The notes under the pieces were generated by a model. That model worked only from the letters and a program-made list of their open reading frames with translations, had not been told where the DNA came from and searched no databases. Both the position numbers and the translations under genes were made by a program. From the NCBI GenBank assembly GCA_963978905.1, contig OZ022261.1:34208102-34272101 (forward strand): a DNA stretch of 64,000 bases, given 5' to 3'. The DNA is from Trichostrongylus colubriformis. Lineage: Eukaryota; Nematoda; Chromadorea; Rhabditida; Trichostrongylidae. Positions within the stretch are counted from its first letter, which is position 1. Each line of letters begins with the position of its first letter. Of this stretch, positions 1 through 10,770 are shown one piece after another.

Positions 1-455
1 CTCCCAAAAGATGAAAAACTGCAAATATACGGTGTACGAATGTCGCCTAGGGCTTTACAGGATCTCACCTGTATAGGACATGCGCGGGACGCCATACGCG
101 TTTAACACTTTCGTGTATTATAGTAATATAATAATATAATATAATGTATAATATATGAACGCCTAATTTTTTAAACATGAGCTTAGAGAAATGCCCCTGA
201 GCTTAGAGAAATGCCTCAGGATTTTACTCTTTTTGTTACACTGCCTTTCCACAGATTCTCAACCCTCTTCTCACTGCAGTGTCTCAGTGGTTGATAAAAT
301 ACTGTTTTTCTCCTGTATAGGACATGCGCGGGACGCCATACACTTTCGTGTTAAACGCGTATGGCGTCCCGCTCATGTCCTATACAGGTGAGATCCTGTA
401 AAGCCCTAGGCGACATTCGTACACCGTATATTTGCAGTTTTTCATCTTTTGGGAG
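1..455. repeat. Fold-back (inverted-repeat) element at window edge
   Basis: Bases 1-108 are the reverse complement of 348-455, with about one mismatch seen. The arms are therefore about 108 bp around a 240 bp AT-rich spacer. A nested palindrome lies inside: 312-340 pairs with 360-388 and repeats the arm sequence, so arm sequence occurs three times. The spacer also has a short direct duplication (178-217, GAGCTTAGAGAAATGCC twice). The left end lies at the window edge, so the element may extend further. No transposase is visible. It is probably a non-autonomous fold-back or MITE; the family is not recognised. Confidence 0.8.
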
Positions 456-1172
456 GTTTTGCGCTGGTTATTTTCGCGGAATAGAGTGAATCAGCGAGCT
501 ACGGATTCCTTGAAATGCTTCGAAAGGTGTGGGTATGAGCTTCGTAGGAATCACTTCTGCAATGCTTCTGTTAAAGGTAGGTTCAGAATTAGATTCATTC
601 TTGTGCATGATCCAAATTCAGGCTCGTATCACGTTAATCATGTCAAAGTATGTCAGTGTACAGCATTTAAGAAGTTGGACACGTAAGCGATGCCTTATCA
701 TTCCATACGCTAAGGCTTCCCTCGTTGCGATAGCACCTATGTACTACCATTTATCACATGTACAGGTGCACATGAACGGGACGACTACCCCACATAAATG
801 TGAGATACTCAAATGGAGTATCTCACACTGAAAACGACTCAGAAAACTTATAAACCAGCAATAACAAGAAGCATTAAACAACCAACTGCTAAATACCAAC
901 ATTCAAAACAAAAGGCAGCCAAAACGAGAGATGAAGTGTGTAATTTATGCATAAAAGATCTGAGCTGAGCGATATTCGAGGGCGTTGACAGATTTTGCGG
1001 AATTTACTGAACATAGAATAGCGCTCAGACAGAAAGATGTGGATCTACTCGTCCTCGCTCAGGTGCATAACATTTTGTGCCCAAACCTATCAGACAGAAA
1101 CCGAGCGAAGCTCTATTTGTTACCAACCGGTGACGTGTAAGGGAATTATCACTACTATATATAATCGGCTTA

Positions 1173-1173
<1 letters not shown>

Positions 1174-1206
<33 letters not shown>

Positions 1207-1227
1207 CTGTCCGTCTGTCTGTCTGTC
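1174..1227 (+). repeat. (CTGT/CCGT)n microsatellite
   Basis: About 13 tetranucleotide units of CTGT with scattered CCGT variants. It sits directly before the 135-147 bp tandem repeat and after the string CTACTATATATAATCGG. A similar CTGT/CCGT tract lies at 7297-7347, and a short version (GTGTGTCTGACC) at 55448, each leading into a related TCACGAAAT-type junction. This suggests the tract is a built-in part of a dispersed element. Confidence 0.85.
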
Positions 1228-1230
1228 ACG

Positions 1231-2132
1231 AAATTCATATCTCGCGTCGCAGTAGAGCTGGGACCCTGAATTTTTAAAGTGATATAGGGGGTAGTAAGGG
1301 GACATCAATGGTGAGAAATCGGAAGTGATAGCAACTGATAAGGGCTGATAAGGAGCCTCGGAAGGTGGGGGGAAAATCATATCTCGCGTCGCAGCAAAGC
1401 TGGGACTCTGAATTTTTGAAGTGATATAGGGGGTGGTAAGGGAACATTAACGGTGAGGGAACGGAAGTGATAGCAACTGATAAGGGGCTGATAAGGAGCT
1501 TCGGAAGGCGAATGGGGGGAATTCATATCTCGCGTCGCAGCAAAGCTGGGACCCTGAATTTTTAAAGTGATATAGGGGGGTAGTAAAGGGACATCAACGG
1601 TGAGGGAACGGAAGTGATAGCAACTGATAAGGCCTGATAAGGAGCCTCGGAAGGCGAATCTGGGGAAAATCATATCTCGCGTCGCAGCAAAGCTGGGACA
1701 CTGAATTTTTAAAGTGATATAGGGGGTAGTAAAGGGACGTCAACGGTGAGGGAAAGGAAGTGATAGCAACTGATAAGGAGCTTCGGAAGGCGAATGGGGG
1801 GAAATCATATCTCGCGTCGCAGCAAGGTTGGGACCCTGGATTTTTAAAGTCATATAGGGGGTAGTAAGGGGACATCAACGGTGAGGGAACGGAAGTGATA
1901 GCATCTGATAAGGGGCTGATAAGGAGCCTCGGAAGGCGAATGGGGGGAATTCATATCTCGCGTCGCAGCGAAGCTGGGACCCTGAATTTTTAAAGTGATA
2001 TAGGAGGGTAGTAAAGGGACATCAATGGTGAGGAATCGGAAGTGATAGCAACTGATAAGGAGCTTCGGAAGGCGAATGGGGGAAAATCATATCTCGCGTC
2101 GCAGCAAAGCTGGGACACTGAATTTTTAAAGT
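1231..2132 (+). repeat. Minisatellite, six and a partial copy of a ~142 bp unit
   Basis: The string CATATCTCGCGTCGCAG recurs at 1236, 1378, 1524, 1671, 1806, 1952 and 2088, giving spacings of 142, 146, 147, 135, 146 and 136 bp. Each unit continues with a TTTTTAAAGTGATATAGGGGG block, a TGAGGGAACGGAAGTGATAGCA block, and GATAAGGAGC...GGAAGGCGAA. Length differences come mainly from presence or absence of a short GGGGCTGATAAG stretch. The seventh unit breaks off exactly where a GC-rich hairpin begins at 2133. The open frames here on both strands are by-products of the repeat. Copies of this unit also occur near 55.46-55.65 kb. Confidence 0.9.
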
Positions 2133-2160
2133 GGATTGGCCGGCGTCAGCCGGCCAATCC
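2133..2160. repeat. Perfect 12-bp-arm hairpin ending the minisatellite
   Basis: GGATTGGCCGGC, then loop GTCA, then the exact reverse complement. It replaces the second part of the last minisatellite unit. The same core with the same GTCA loop recurs at 2486-2525, which ends the hairpin array, so the 2133-2525 segment is bracketed by two related hairpins. Confidence 0.85.
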
Positions 2161-2324
2161 GATAAAAATAATAGCATCACATACCAATACCGACTTCTTC
2201 CTCTTACATCACAATCTTACCCTTAGGTACAAACGCAGCAGAGGAACCCCCATTTATTGAACAAGTGATGGTAGAATTGTGCCGGCTTTGATGAAGGGTA
2301 GATATGCCCCAACAGCCGCGAAAA
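2161..2324. other. Spacer between hairpin sets, nothing recognised
   Basis: Low-complexity-free AT-moderate sequence between the first hairpin and the hairpin array. No exon or repeat signal was recognised. It is probably internal sequence of the composite repeat. Confidence 0.5.
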
Positions 2325-2525
2325 TCGGCTCGCCGCGTAAGCGGCGAGCCGAGAGTCGCCCCCTATAAGGCCGGCGCAGCCGGCCCCCCCTCCCTCCAGG
2401 CCGCCGAAGGCGGCCTTCCGGGGCCGGCGAAGCCGGCCCCCCAGGCCGCCAAAGGCGGCCTCCGGGCCGGCGAAGCCGGCCCGGACCAGTCGGATTGGCC
2501 GGCGTCAGCCGGCCAAGCCGACTGG
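2325..2525. repeat. Array of seven GC-rich short-loop hairpins
   Basis: Seven palindromes stand almost back to back: 2325-2352 (12 bp arms, loop GTAA), 2369-2385 (7 bp, GCA), 2398-2416 (8 bp, GAA), 2420-2440 (9 bp, GAA), 2443-2461 (8 bp, AAA), 2462-2484 (10 bp, GAA) and 2486-2525 (18 bp arms with one mismatch, loop GTCA). Most arms are variations on GGCCGGC or GGCCGCC, but the arm flanks differ between hairpins, so this is not simple tandem duplication. Loop-closing GCGAAGC is a sequence known to form an unusually stable DNA mini-hairpin. The 68-100 residue Pro/Gly/Ala-rich frames across it on both strands are artefacts of the palindromes. Its role is unknown. Confidence 0.85.
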
Positions 2526-2874
2526 TATAAGATAATTGAATCGAATACCTTTTCACGCATCCAGGTCAATCAAGTCCAAATATATTGTACGTGATAGTCC
2601 CTCTATGTAGGTATAGCATAATATTTGAGCGCAGCACACGGATCGACAATTTCCTGTTTAGATCACTCTAACCGACGTGTAACCTCAAAATCAACTTTTT
2701 CAGTTGAGGAAAGAGCACCATTAATCTACACTCTAGTAATATACCCGCTTCTAAGTTTTTAAAAATAAACGCAAAAAAAACACTGATCCGCTTTTTTTCA
2801 TTTTTTTTCGATTTATTCGCTTGTATGCATAACTTCTACATACATATGGAGATGTACAGTGGCGGTCGAAAATA
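2526..2874. other. Anonymous spacer
   Basis: AT-rich sequence with A and T runs around 2755-2815. No coding or repeat signal is supported. Confidence 0.5.
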
Positions 2875-3775
2875 TTAGGTTGTAAGGAAAGTTTTGGCCG
2901 GTTTTTGAAATTTCAACTTCGGGGGACCATAACTCGGCTCATAGTGCATCTTTCCTCACAAATCAAGCACCATTCGAATCGCTACACTATTGCCAATATT
3001 ATGCATACCTGTATGTCTCAATTTGGTAAAGGGCTGATGATTTATATGGCGCGAAATGAAAAAAAGTCGACTCCAAATCGCCACTATTTCTGAACACACT
3101 GCTACTGAAGGAGCTGCCTAGATGTTTGGGAAAGTGGGGCTTAATTAGAGCTAGATTTGATGAATATGATGGACAAGTGAGAGCTTTAGCCTGCAACTGC
3201 TTCAATTATTGGAGGAGGATTTGTGAAAAATGCACTTGCGCATAACTGCCGTGAGGGGTTCCGTGGCACCCATTTATTTGGATTTTTCCAAATCAAGGCC
3301 ACTTGAGGTGGTCAACTAAGGTTGCTTGTTGAGGGCCAATACTTGTGGGTATCCCCTGCAAATATGGACGCTCATCGCCTTCTGCCGTGTTGTTAAAGCG
3401 ATTTGATCAGTTGAAAATCCAAGCAGCTCGTTCTCATTTCTGCGCTTCTAAAACCAGAGACAAAGTGTTCCATTCAATGCCTCACCCCCTCCTCCTGCAG
3501 TATTCACATTTGTGGTTCTCTTCGCTGGGACTCGGCTAAACAAGAACTCGTGAAGTGAAGTCATCTTAAAAGTGCCATTTTTACAGTACTTCAAAATTTC
3601 CCCCATAATTCGAAAACCTTGTGGCATTCCAAATAAAACATATATTTGGAAAGAGCAACTTTTTGTCTATCTAAGGTCTATCTTTGTCTATCAGCTGATT
3701 CATGTTGACGCGCTCTGATATTTGGATTTATCTTGTGAACGCGAAAAAGCGGCCAGAACTTTCCTTACAACCTAA
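2875..3775 (-). mobile_element. Decayed mariner-like element, copy 1 (minus)
   Basis: A 901 bp element with inverted ends starting TTAGGTTGTAAGGAAAGTT, flanked by TA on both sides (2873-2874, 3776-3777). That is the hallmark of Tc1/mariner insertion. The left end here equals the right end of the copy at 8760-9658, so the two copies lie in opposite orientation. On the minus strand (about 3205-2999) a frame resembles the mariner C-terminus: YSSNLALIKPHFPKHL where families usually have YSPDLAPxDYH. The full length of mariners is about 1.3 kb, so this is deleted as well as mutated and cannot be active. Confidence 0.85.
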
Positions 3776-3777
3776 TA

Positions 3778-4207
3778 TGTTCGGTTTTGGATTTTAACCA
3801 TAACTTTAGTTGAAGTTTTTATCTCTCACTTAATTTCTTTTGTTTTGAAGGTAGCTGGTGCTCAATGAAGCAAAGCATATCAGCTGAGTGAACTGAAAAC
3901 TCTAAGAATGACCAATCACGTGCCTCTGTACTGTGCAGTGCTGCCATGATCCCCAATGATGTGTAGCAAGCCCTACTTATTCTTTGTCACTTTCTGCACA
4001 CCTGCTCGCTTGGACATGTTATAAGCTTTTGATCGCTAATGGAACTTTTTGAAAGGTTCGGTCATTTTCGAAGTCTCTAGTTGAATAAATCTTTCAATTT
4101 TCACCGTGCGCTCTACCCAGCTGAGATACTTTGCTTCATTGAGTACCAATGCCTCCGAAGAACAAAAAAGTTGAATGCGAAATGTTAAAGTCAACCAAAG
4201 CTATGAA
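3778..4207 (+). mobile_element. MITE family M, copy 1 (right end decayed)
   Basis: About 430 bp that can be aligned by eye along its length with 11914-12418. Shared blocks include CGGTTTTGGATT...AACCATAACTT at the left end, CATTGAAGCA/CAATGAAGCA, GAATGACCAA, AGTTGAATAAAT, TTTTCACC and CATTGAGTACC. The right end is degraded after AAAGCTATG. It directly abuts the mariner copy that ends at 3775. No coding capacity is seen. Confidence 0.75.
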
Positions 4208-5744
4208 CTCGACAAGCTCTACAACATGGTGACTTTAGAAACTAGAAATTTTGATTGTGGTCGTTTCTACAATTGTAATGTCATTATCTGTGTACGGACC
4301 AGGAATTTAGTGTGTGTTTGTTCGTTCTTTTGCCTGTCCACGCTTACTAGGCATCACTCGAGAAACATGTAAGGGAGAGATCGGGTCAGGTTTATGCTAG
4401 GGGCGTCATGGTCCAGGATGTCAAGAGTGCATATGTCCACGTGGAACTCCGCCCACTGTGGGAGGAGTATGTGCTGAAATATTCCGAGGTGTAAAATCCT
4501 ACAATTTTTTGAGAAAACCCAGACGTCAGGAGAAGTCAGACAAAGGAGACCCGCCTTGAGCGGACGGGGTGTGTTCAAGGTGGGCGATAATTACCACAAA
4601 TGTTTATACCTCGGTCCGAAGCAGCTAAGAGACTGGAAAAAAGAGGTTGCATTATAAGTGTTGAAGTGGTGTTTCATGAACTGTAGGATTTTACTTGTGC
4701 TGTAAATGAGGAGTACACCAACACTACGAGCTGATACCGGCACAATTGGCTTCTATCAAGTGTACACTATTTCAGTGGGAACGTCGAGTTCTGCAGCTAG
4801 AAAACGAAGTGCGGGAACGCAATATTCTGATTCATTCTCAGCAAAGTATCATCAATGACCTCAAGCGAAGCTTACGAGAGAACCCAGGTACGTGCTCGTT
4901 TTCACAATTCGAACTACAACAGTGATGTCATCAAAAAGGAATTTTTCGTAGCTCAAGTGAGAGTGGGAGCATCATCCACGCCAGGCTGTGTAAGCTGAGA
5001 AGGCAGAGTCAAACATGAGCTGAAAAATCTTGAAGAAGGGTTGTATTCTGAGCTAGGGAGAAAGGGTCTCATTTGAGAAAGAAGTTCGTCGATCTGTGCT
5101 GATTAACAAAACCCTCATCGAGGCAGGAGGATAGGATTCATGGTAGCAGCAGCAGTCAGTGTAGCACAAATTTACCGTCTGCGAAGCAGCTCTGTAATCA
5201 ATAATTTACACTTTTTGATGTCCTTCGTTTTTGTTAGTGATAGCTGCTGTTTTTCGCCGCAGCCAGTGGTCCCATAGATCCTAGAAAAAGTTTTTGATTA
5301 CGCGCGGTAGGCGCCGAAAGGCTGTCTGGAGGCTCAAATTCTTTTGCAAAGTTTTTATAAAAATTGAATCTTTCGGTAAAAACTCTGAAGCCTCACATTG
5401 TTGTTTACACTTTGATACAAACGTTCATTCAAGAATTGCTCCATAGTGGCGGTAGCTCGGACTCCTTCCACATACGTGATAACAGTCCATCTTCACAGTT
5501 TTCCATTCTATCATATATTTTGAGGTAAGTGATGTCACATGTAACATTTTAGTGTTTTCCGAGAATTTATTTTTTAGTGACGTGAACAGTCAGCTGGCAA
5601 ACGTATACGCCATAGCTCGTGTCCTTGATCTCTCGTCTCAAGAGCTTGACTACCTCGAGAAAAGCCTCGAAAGTAAGCAGAACAAGCAGCATTTTAATTG
5701 AACAATTGAACAGACAACTATGACTTGGGTGTGTGCACATATGA
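4208..5744. other. Gene-free stretch
   Basis: No exon with supported splice sites and no known repeat was found. A string GATAGCTGCTGTTTTTCGCCGCAGC near 5238 matches the start of the dispersed repeat copy at 38397, so a small fragment of that family may lie here. Confidence 0.45.
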
Positions 5745-5905
5745 CAGCGAATCGCGTGGCCGCACCCGCCGAGCAGCGCGGCGGGTGCGAGTGTCACTAG
5801 GGCATGGCAGCATTCAAGCGAGGCAGTGTGGCATGGGTGGAAGTGCAGATGTTACGCAGCCACGCTCTGCCGGGCTCCCAAGAGCAATCCATTCGCAAGT
5901 CGTAC
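5745..5905. mobile_element. Decayed GGCCGC-family MITE relic with hairpin
   Basis: Contains a strong hairpin at 5761-5789 (CGCACCCGCC / GGCGGGTGCG arms). The following 120 bp resemble the interior of the MITE at 48255-48429: both encode, in one frame, MAAF...followed by RSHALP, although neither is a real protein. The ends are not preserved. Assignment to the family is an inference from these shared blocks. Confidence 0.45.
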
Positions 5906-6930
5906 TGGTGGCGCCGTGCAGCGATTCTTTGTCATATCTGCACACACCCTATGACTTTGCTCCTGTACATTTCTCCTTTGCTCCTTACACCATCTGCTGC
6001 TTGATGTACGTAGCTTTTTCTCGAGATATATTATTATAATTATTACACGCGCGATAATGCCTCCAATCACGATTCGCCGCGTAACCCTGAATCTCACTGA
6101 ACTCTTCACACTGGCTATCTCAACCAATTTTTTTTGCGGTGAACTTTTCTACGTTGTGCCGTAATATTGCCATAACTTCTGCTGAAATATGACAACTAAT
6201 TCAAAAATGCTCAAATTTTGTCGCACTAGTGTTCCAAATGGAGGAAGATCCCTTGGTTCGATACAGTACATATTTGTGAGCGAACGATTGCAAGACCAGG
6301 TGTTAGGTTGCTTTTGACAGTAAATTAATCTAGTGGAAGTTGCGGCAAGAGGACGATCTGTAACAGAGACCTTTTCAGATAGATAGTAATTTCCATTGCT
6401 CTTCTGTTAATTGTACAGCGATAGCGATCATTTATTATGCACCGTGGGCCCTTCAGACATTCAAGTTTTGATGAATGAGCTTGGCAATTATTTTTATTTG
6501 CGCTGAATTTCTTACGTGTAATGTAACGCCGACGAATGAAGTTGTATTCAATGTACTGTATCCAAGTGTGCGCAGCAGTTGTACTCTTCAAAGCAGTGGA
6601 ATGTTTGCAAGGTTCATCACATGACTGTACAAGCCTAGGAACGAGTTACTGCTCTTGTACTTTTTCGAGAGTGCCTCTTATAATGCCGAGGTTTTGAAAA
6701 GTACGAGAACGGCAAGAGAAGCAAAAAGCATAATGTCAAAAAAATGCGGTGTAGAGGCGTATATATACATCAGTTGGCTGGCGCACACTACTGTTCGCGA
6801 AACACCATGTGCGCCAGTAGGTCGATGGAAAATGTACCTTTCTTAAGGACAGAGTATTTCCACTGTACCCACCGTTGGAGGAGCTTGACTTGATGCTAGG
6901 TGCTCTTTACTTCATGTCCCATGCCCTACC
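5906..6930. other. Gene-free stretch
   Basis: Open frames up to 92 codons occur on both strands, but none has nematode-like splice signals or a recognisable domain. Nothing else is supported. Confidence 0.4.
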
Positions 6931-6934
6931 CATC

Positions 6935-7630
6935 CCGCTCCACAGGTCTTTTTTCATGTAACGTCTTAGCCTCGCCCATCACCACAAGTTCCCCGCTCAC
7001 TGTGCTCAGGCCCTTTTATGATTTTCACAAACTCATCTCTGACCTCACTCCGTCTTTCCCCCACGTGTGAGGCACATTTAAAATCGGGCCGAAAACGGAA
7101 CATTGCAGTGCACGCCTCGCCTACCATGCGTGGAGCCAACTTGGTCCATGTGTGGTCTTTACTTCCTGTCCCATACTCTACCCATACCACACTTGTCCCC
7201 ATCTCCACATGTCGTTTTTCATGTAACGTCCTAGCTACGCCCACTGCGCCCAGGCCTCTTTCATGACCTTCGCAAACTCATCCCTGACCTTAATTCGTCT
7301 GTACGTCTGTCCCTTTGTCTGTCCGTCCCTTTGTCCGTCCGTCTGTCACGAAATCAGGTATTATATGCAAAACGATCTGTGGAGATGGGGACAACTGTGG
7401 TATGGGTACGGCATGGGACAAGAAGTAATGAGCACACATGGACCATGATAAGCTCCACCCACAGTGGGCGGGGCATGCCCTGGAATTCCCGTTCTCAGGC
7501 CGGAAATTATTAATTGAGTTCCAATGTGCCCCAAGCGTGAGGGAAAGACGAATTAAGGTCAGAGATGAGTTTGTGAAGGTCATGAAAGAGGCCTAGACGG
7601 GGGCGGAGGGGCGTACAAACAGACGGAGCG
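6935..7630. repeat. Compound direct plus inverted repeat with CTGT/CCGT core
   Basis: A block containing CATGTAACGTC.TAGC...GCCCA and CAAACTCATC.CTGACCT occurs around 6950-7060 and again around 7210-7290. Its reverse complement occurs at about 7380-7600 (GTCAGAGATGAGTTTGTGAAGG, GGAGATGGGGACAA). Between the direct and inverted parts lies a CTGT/CCGT/CCCTTTGT tract (7297-7347) followed by CACGAAAT, the same junction found at 1228 before the minisatellite. The 3' edge TTATATATAGTAGG is the reverse complement of the CTACTATATATAA found before the microsatellite at 1150. It looks like a non-autonomous element rather than genes. Confidence 0.7.
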
Positions 7631-8759
7631 TTTTATATATAGTAGGTATAGGATGTCTCTGAATCACAGTTGTCAGGGTCAGTGTTCCGTTACTCGAATT
7701 ATATCATATTTTTTAAAATCACTTATTGCTCAATATGTACTTGTGCGAGCTATTCTTATATGGATTGAGTCTCTCCGCATAGTGGACAAAAATTTACATA
7801 ATCAATCCTACTCTCCATCCCTGACCGCGACGGACGCAGGGGCTGGCATCACTCTGTGCCCCCCTCCCCTAGCCCACCACTGAGGAGCTGTATCTTAGCC
7901 GAATTTACACTTTTCGCATGAAACTTCGCATGAAGTCCTTATTAGGCAAATACAATTATATGGATTACAGAGAAACTCATTTTTCCGTGCACGATCCCTT
8001 TAGCTCACAAATCCAATCAAATGCGAGAGCTTCCCATGTACGATCTGAAACCACTCGCTCCAGCAACTTCACGCTTCTCAAAGTCCTTTTTTTCTGACAG
8101 AAATTTCTCGGCAGCCTCAACCATCGAATGTAACCCACTGCAGCCGTTGACATCTAGTAAAATACTTAACGTTCCCGTAAGAAGGCTGTATATCAAAAGG
8201 GCTCCCGTAAGGGGAGCAATGATGAAGGACGCAATGGTATACATATCTTGTAGCGATCGTTTCAGTAGTACTTCGGAAACAATAGCTGGTGAACTCAGAG
8301 AAAATCGCTTCAGCACGCAGAGCCAATGTTGTTCTAAAAAATGTCGAGCTGATCTGTTGGCTTGACGATATTGAAACACATCCGTATTCTTAGATACCCT
8401 GTACACGGGTGTGTCTTTATGACCATCGCCTCTTTAAAGTGTCTGTCATACTTTCCAAATCCTTATTCTGCTTACATCCTCTGACCTGTCTTTGACCAAA
8501 GGCAGGGCCTGTCGAGCTAGCCCTCCTAGATCAGATTGGTCGAAAGTGGCTTTGGAGAAGGTCTGGGAAGGAATCGATGGGAAAACTTGCGTGAGCAATA
8601 TATCAGTAGTTTTTGGACACCCTGTACACCAGATACCCTCTGCTCTTTATGACCATCGAAGCGTATTTTTTCCGCAGCAACGACTGCACATCCACTGTCT
8701 ATGCTTGCCCTTCCAGATATCGCGGTAGACCTCAACAGATTTTGTAGTGGAGCTTCATA
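7631..8759. other. Gene-free stretch with GGGTGTCC-type relics
   Basis: Two related strings, ATACCCTGTACACGGGTGTGTCTTTATGACCATCG (8393 on) and AGATACCCTCTGCTCTTTATGACCATCG (8630 on), lie about 240 bp apart. A CAGGGTGTCCAAAAACT string reads on the minus strand near 8615-8630, a pattern common at Tc/mariner ends. A 129-codon minus-strand frame (8017-8406) runs into this motif; no domain is recognised in it. Possibly a decayed transposon, not supported further. Confidence 0.35.
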
Positions 8760-9658
8760 TTAGGTTGTAAGGAAAGTTCTGGCCGCTTTTTCGCGTTCAC
8801 AAGATAAATTCAAATATCAGAGCGCGTCAACATGAATCAGCTGAAATATAGAGCTTTTTAGATAGACAAAAAGTTGCTCTTTCTAAATATATGTTTCATT
8901 CGGAATGCCACAAGGTTTTCGAGTTATTAGGGAAATTCTAAAGTACTGCGAAAATGGGACTTTTGAGATCACTTCACTTCACGAGCTCTTTTTTAATCGG
9001 GTCGCAGCAGAGGCGACCACTAATGTGAGTTCTGCTAGGGGAGGGGATGATGCATTGCGTGGAACACTTTGTCCCTGGTTTCAGGACTGCAGAAATGAGA
9101 GCGAGTTGCTTGAATTATCACTTGATCAAATCGCTTTAACTAAAACGGCAGAAGACGATGAGCGTCCATATTTGCAGAGGATATTCACAAGTATTGGCCC
9201 TCAACAAACAAACCTAGTTGACCACCTCAGGTAGCCTTGATTTGGAAAAGTCCAGAAAAATGGGTGCTGCGGGAGCCCTCACCGCAGTTATGCGCAAGCC
9301 CATTTTTCACATATCCTCTTCCAGTAACTGAAGCAGTTGCAGGCTGAAGCCCGTACTCGTTCGTCATATTCACCAGATCTAGCGCTAACTAAGCCCCACT
9401 TTCCCAAACATCTCGACAGCTCCTTCAGTAGCAGTGTGTTCAGAAAGAGTGGCGATTTGAAGTCGACTTTTTTTCATTTCGCGCAGTATAAGTCATCAAA
9501 CTTTGATCATATCGAGATATGTGGGTACGCATAATGTTGCAATGAGTGTAGCGAATCGAATGGTGTTTATTCTGTGAGAAAAGATGCACTCTGAGCCGAG
9601 TTATGATCTCCTGAAGTTGAAATTTCAAAAACCGGCCAAAACTTTCCTTACAACCTAA
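8760..9658 (+). mobile_element. Decayed mariner-like element, copy 2 (plus)
   Basis: An 899 bp element with TTAGGTTGTAAGGAAAGTT inverted ends and flanking TA (8758-8759, 9659-9660). It is the opposite-orientation partner of 2875-3775. On the plus strand a frame at about 8905-9234 has a mariner-like N-terminal helix-turn-helix region (WFQDCRNE in place of the usual WFxxFRxG). A frame at 9337-9534 carries RSSYSPDLALTKPHFP, matching the mariner YSPDLAP block that holds the last catalytic aspartate, and then a decayed C-terminus. The central part with the first catalytic aspartate is missing or unrecognisable. Non-autonomous. Confidence 0.85.
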
Positions 9659-9660
9659 TA

Positions 9661-10768
9661 GTTTTGAGTACTAGAGTGGTTCCTCTCGGTCAAGAAGTAG
9701 ACATTACTTCTCGAAAGAAGACTGTTACTAGGATGTGAATATACGTATTCTGGCCAGCATCACGTTCACAAAATACCTACTAAGACAGTTTATTATTTAG
9801 TTTCCTCAAAAAAATGAAGCTTCAGTAGAGTATATTATATATGACACTTCAATTCGAATTGCTATTTTTTGTTCGAGTGTATGCTAGTCTCGGATGCTTC
9901 CTCATCAACCTCCGGAATGGCAACCTTCAAAGGTTGCAAATGTTCCAGATCCATTCTGTGTGCTGCAACTTCAGTGCTCGCTGAAATAATTCTCTTCAGT
10001 CACAATCACATTACTTATGCGCACACTACAAAACTTCTTCTCATTAAGATGGTGGTTACAGGACCGAACCCAGATTGTTGAGTTATCAGATGAGTAAGAA
10101 GATGCTCATGAATTTGAGACTGAAAATTTTTCGTCCTACAGAGATAGGAAGGCGACTGTTTGAGATATACCTATGGACAAGGGCCCTTTTCCAACACACG
10201 TGTAGGGTGGATATGCTTCCTTAGAAAGAAATGGTCTGGACTGTATAGTGCTTCGTATCCTCTTGTGATGCTATCTCGCTTTTCAAAGTTTTGAGGAAGA
10301 GATGCCAGTGAGATAGGCAAGAATTTCGGAGTATGGCGAGTGGGGGATCGTGCAACAGTACGTTGTTCACTTTAGGTTGTCTTGCAATGTGTGGTCCAGC
10401 GTAGTTATGGTGAGTGTAAATTGCTCAAGCCTGCTTTCGAAATGATCTTCAACCTTTGCTGACAGAGCAATGCTATCAGCCACCACTATCGTGCATTCTC
10501 CCGTTAGCTACCAGTCCCCGGACCGTGGACGTCCCACTAGATACATAATTATGTCACTTTTCTCCTGTGAGCATCGTATTCCAAGTTTTTCTATCTTTGT
10601 CAACCGTACAGGGACGGTGATGGGTGCTTGATAATAGGGAATCCACTTCTACCACCAGTCAATTAGTCAACAGTTTATGTGTGCCAGTGAAAATGAAGAG
10701 AGGAAAAAGCACGGCGGTTTTCCGTTCCATGTCTCGTTGGGTCGAGTGCGGGGTATTCAGCTGTAGGA
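9661..10768. other. Gene-free stretch
   Basis: No supported exon, RNA gene or known repeat. Base composition is ordinary for the window. Confidence 0.4.
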
Positions 10769-10770
10769 TA

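Noticed and set aside
1120..1878. Minus-strand frames with repeated SPYYPLY..FKNSGSQ segments
   Set aside because: They translate the minisatellite; not a repeat protein, since the frame shifts between units of differing length.
2254..2594. Pro/Gly/Ala-rich frames of 68-100 codons on both strands
   Set aside because: They exist only because the hairpin array is GC-rich and palindromic; no start context, splice sites or domain.
8017..8406. 129-codon minus-strand frame with a hydrophobic stretch
   Set aside because: It starts inside a transposon-like CAGGGTGTC terminus and has no recognised domain or splice borders.
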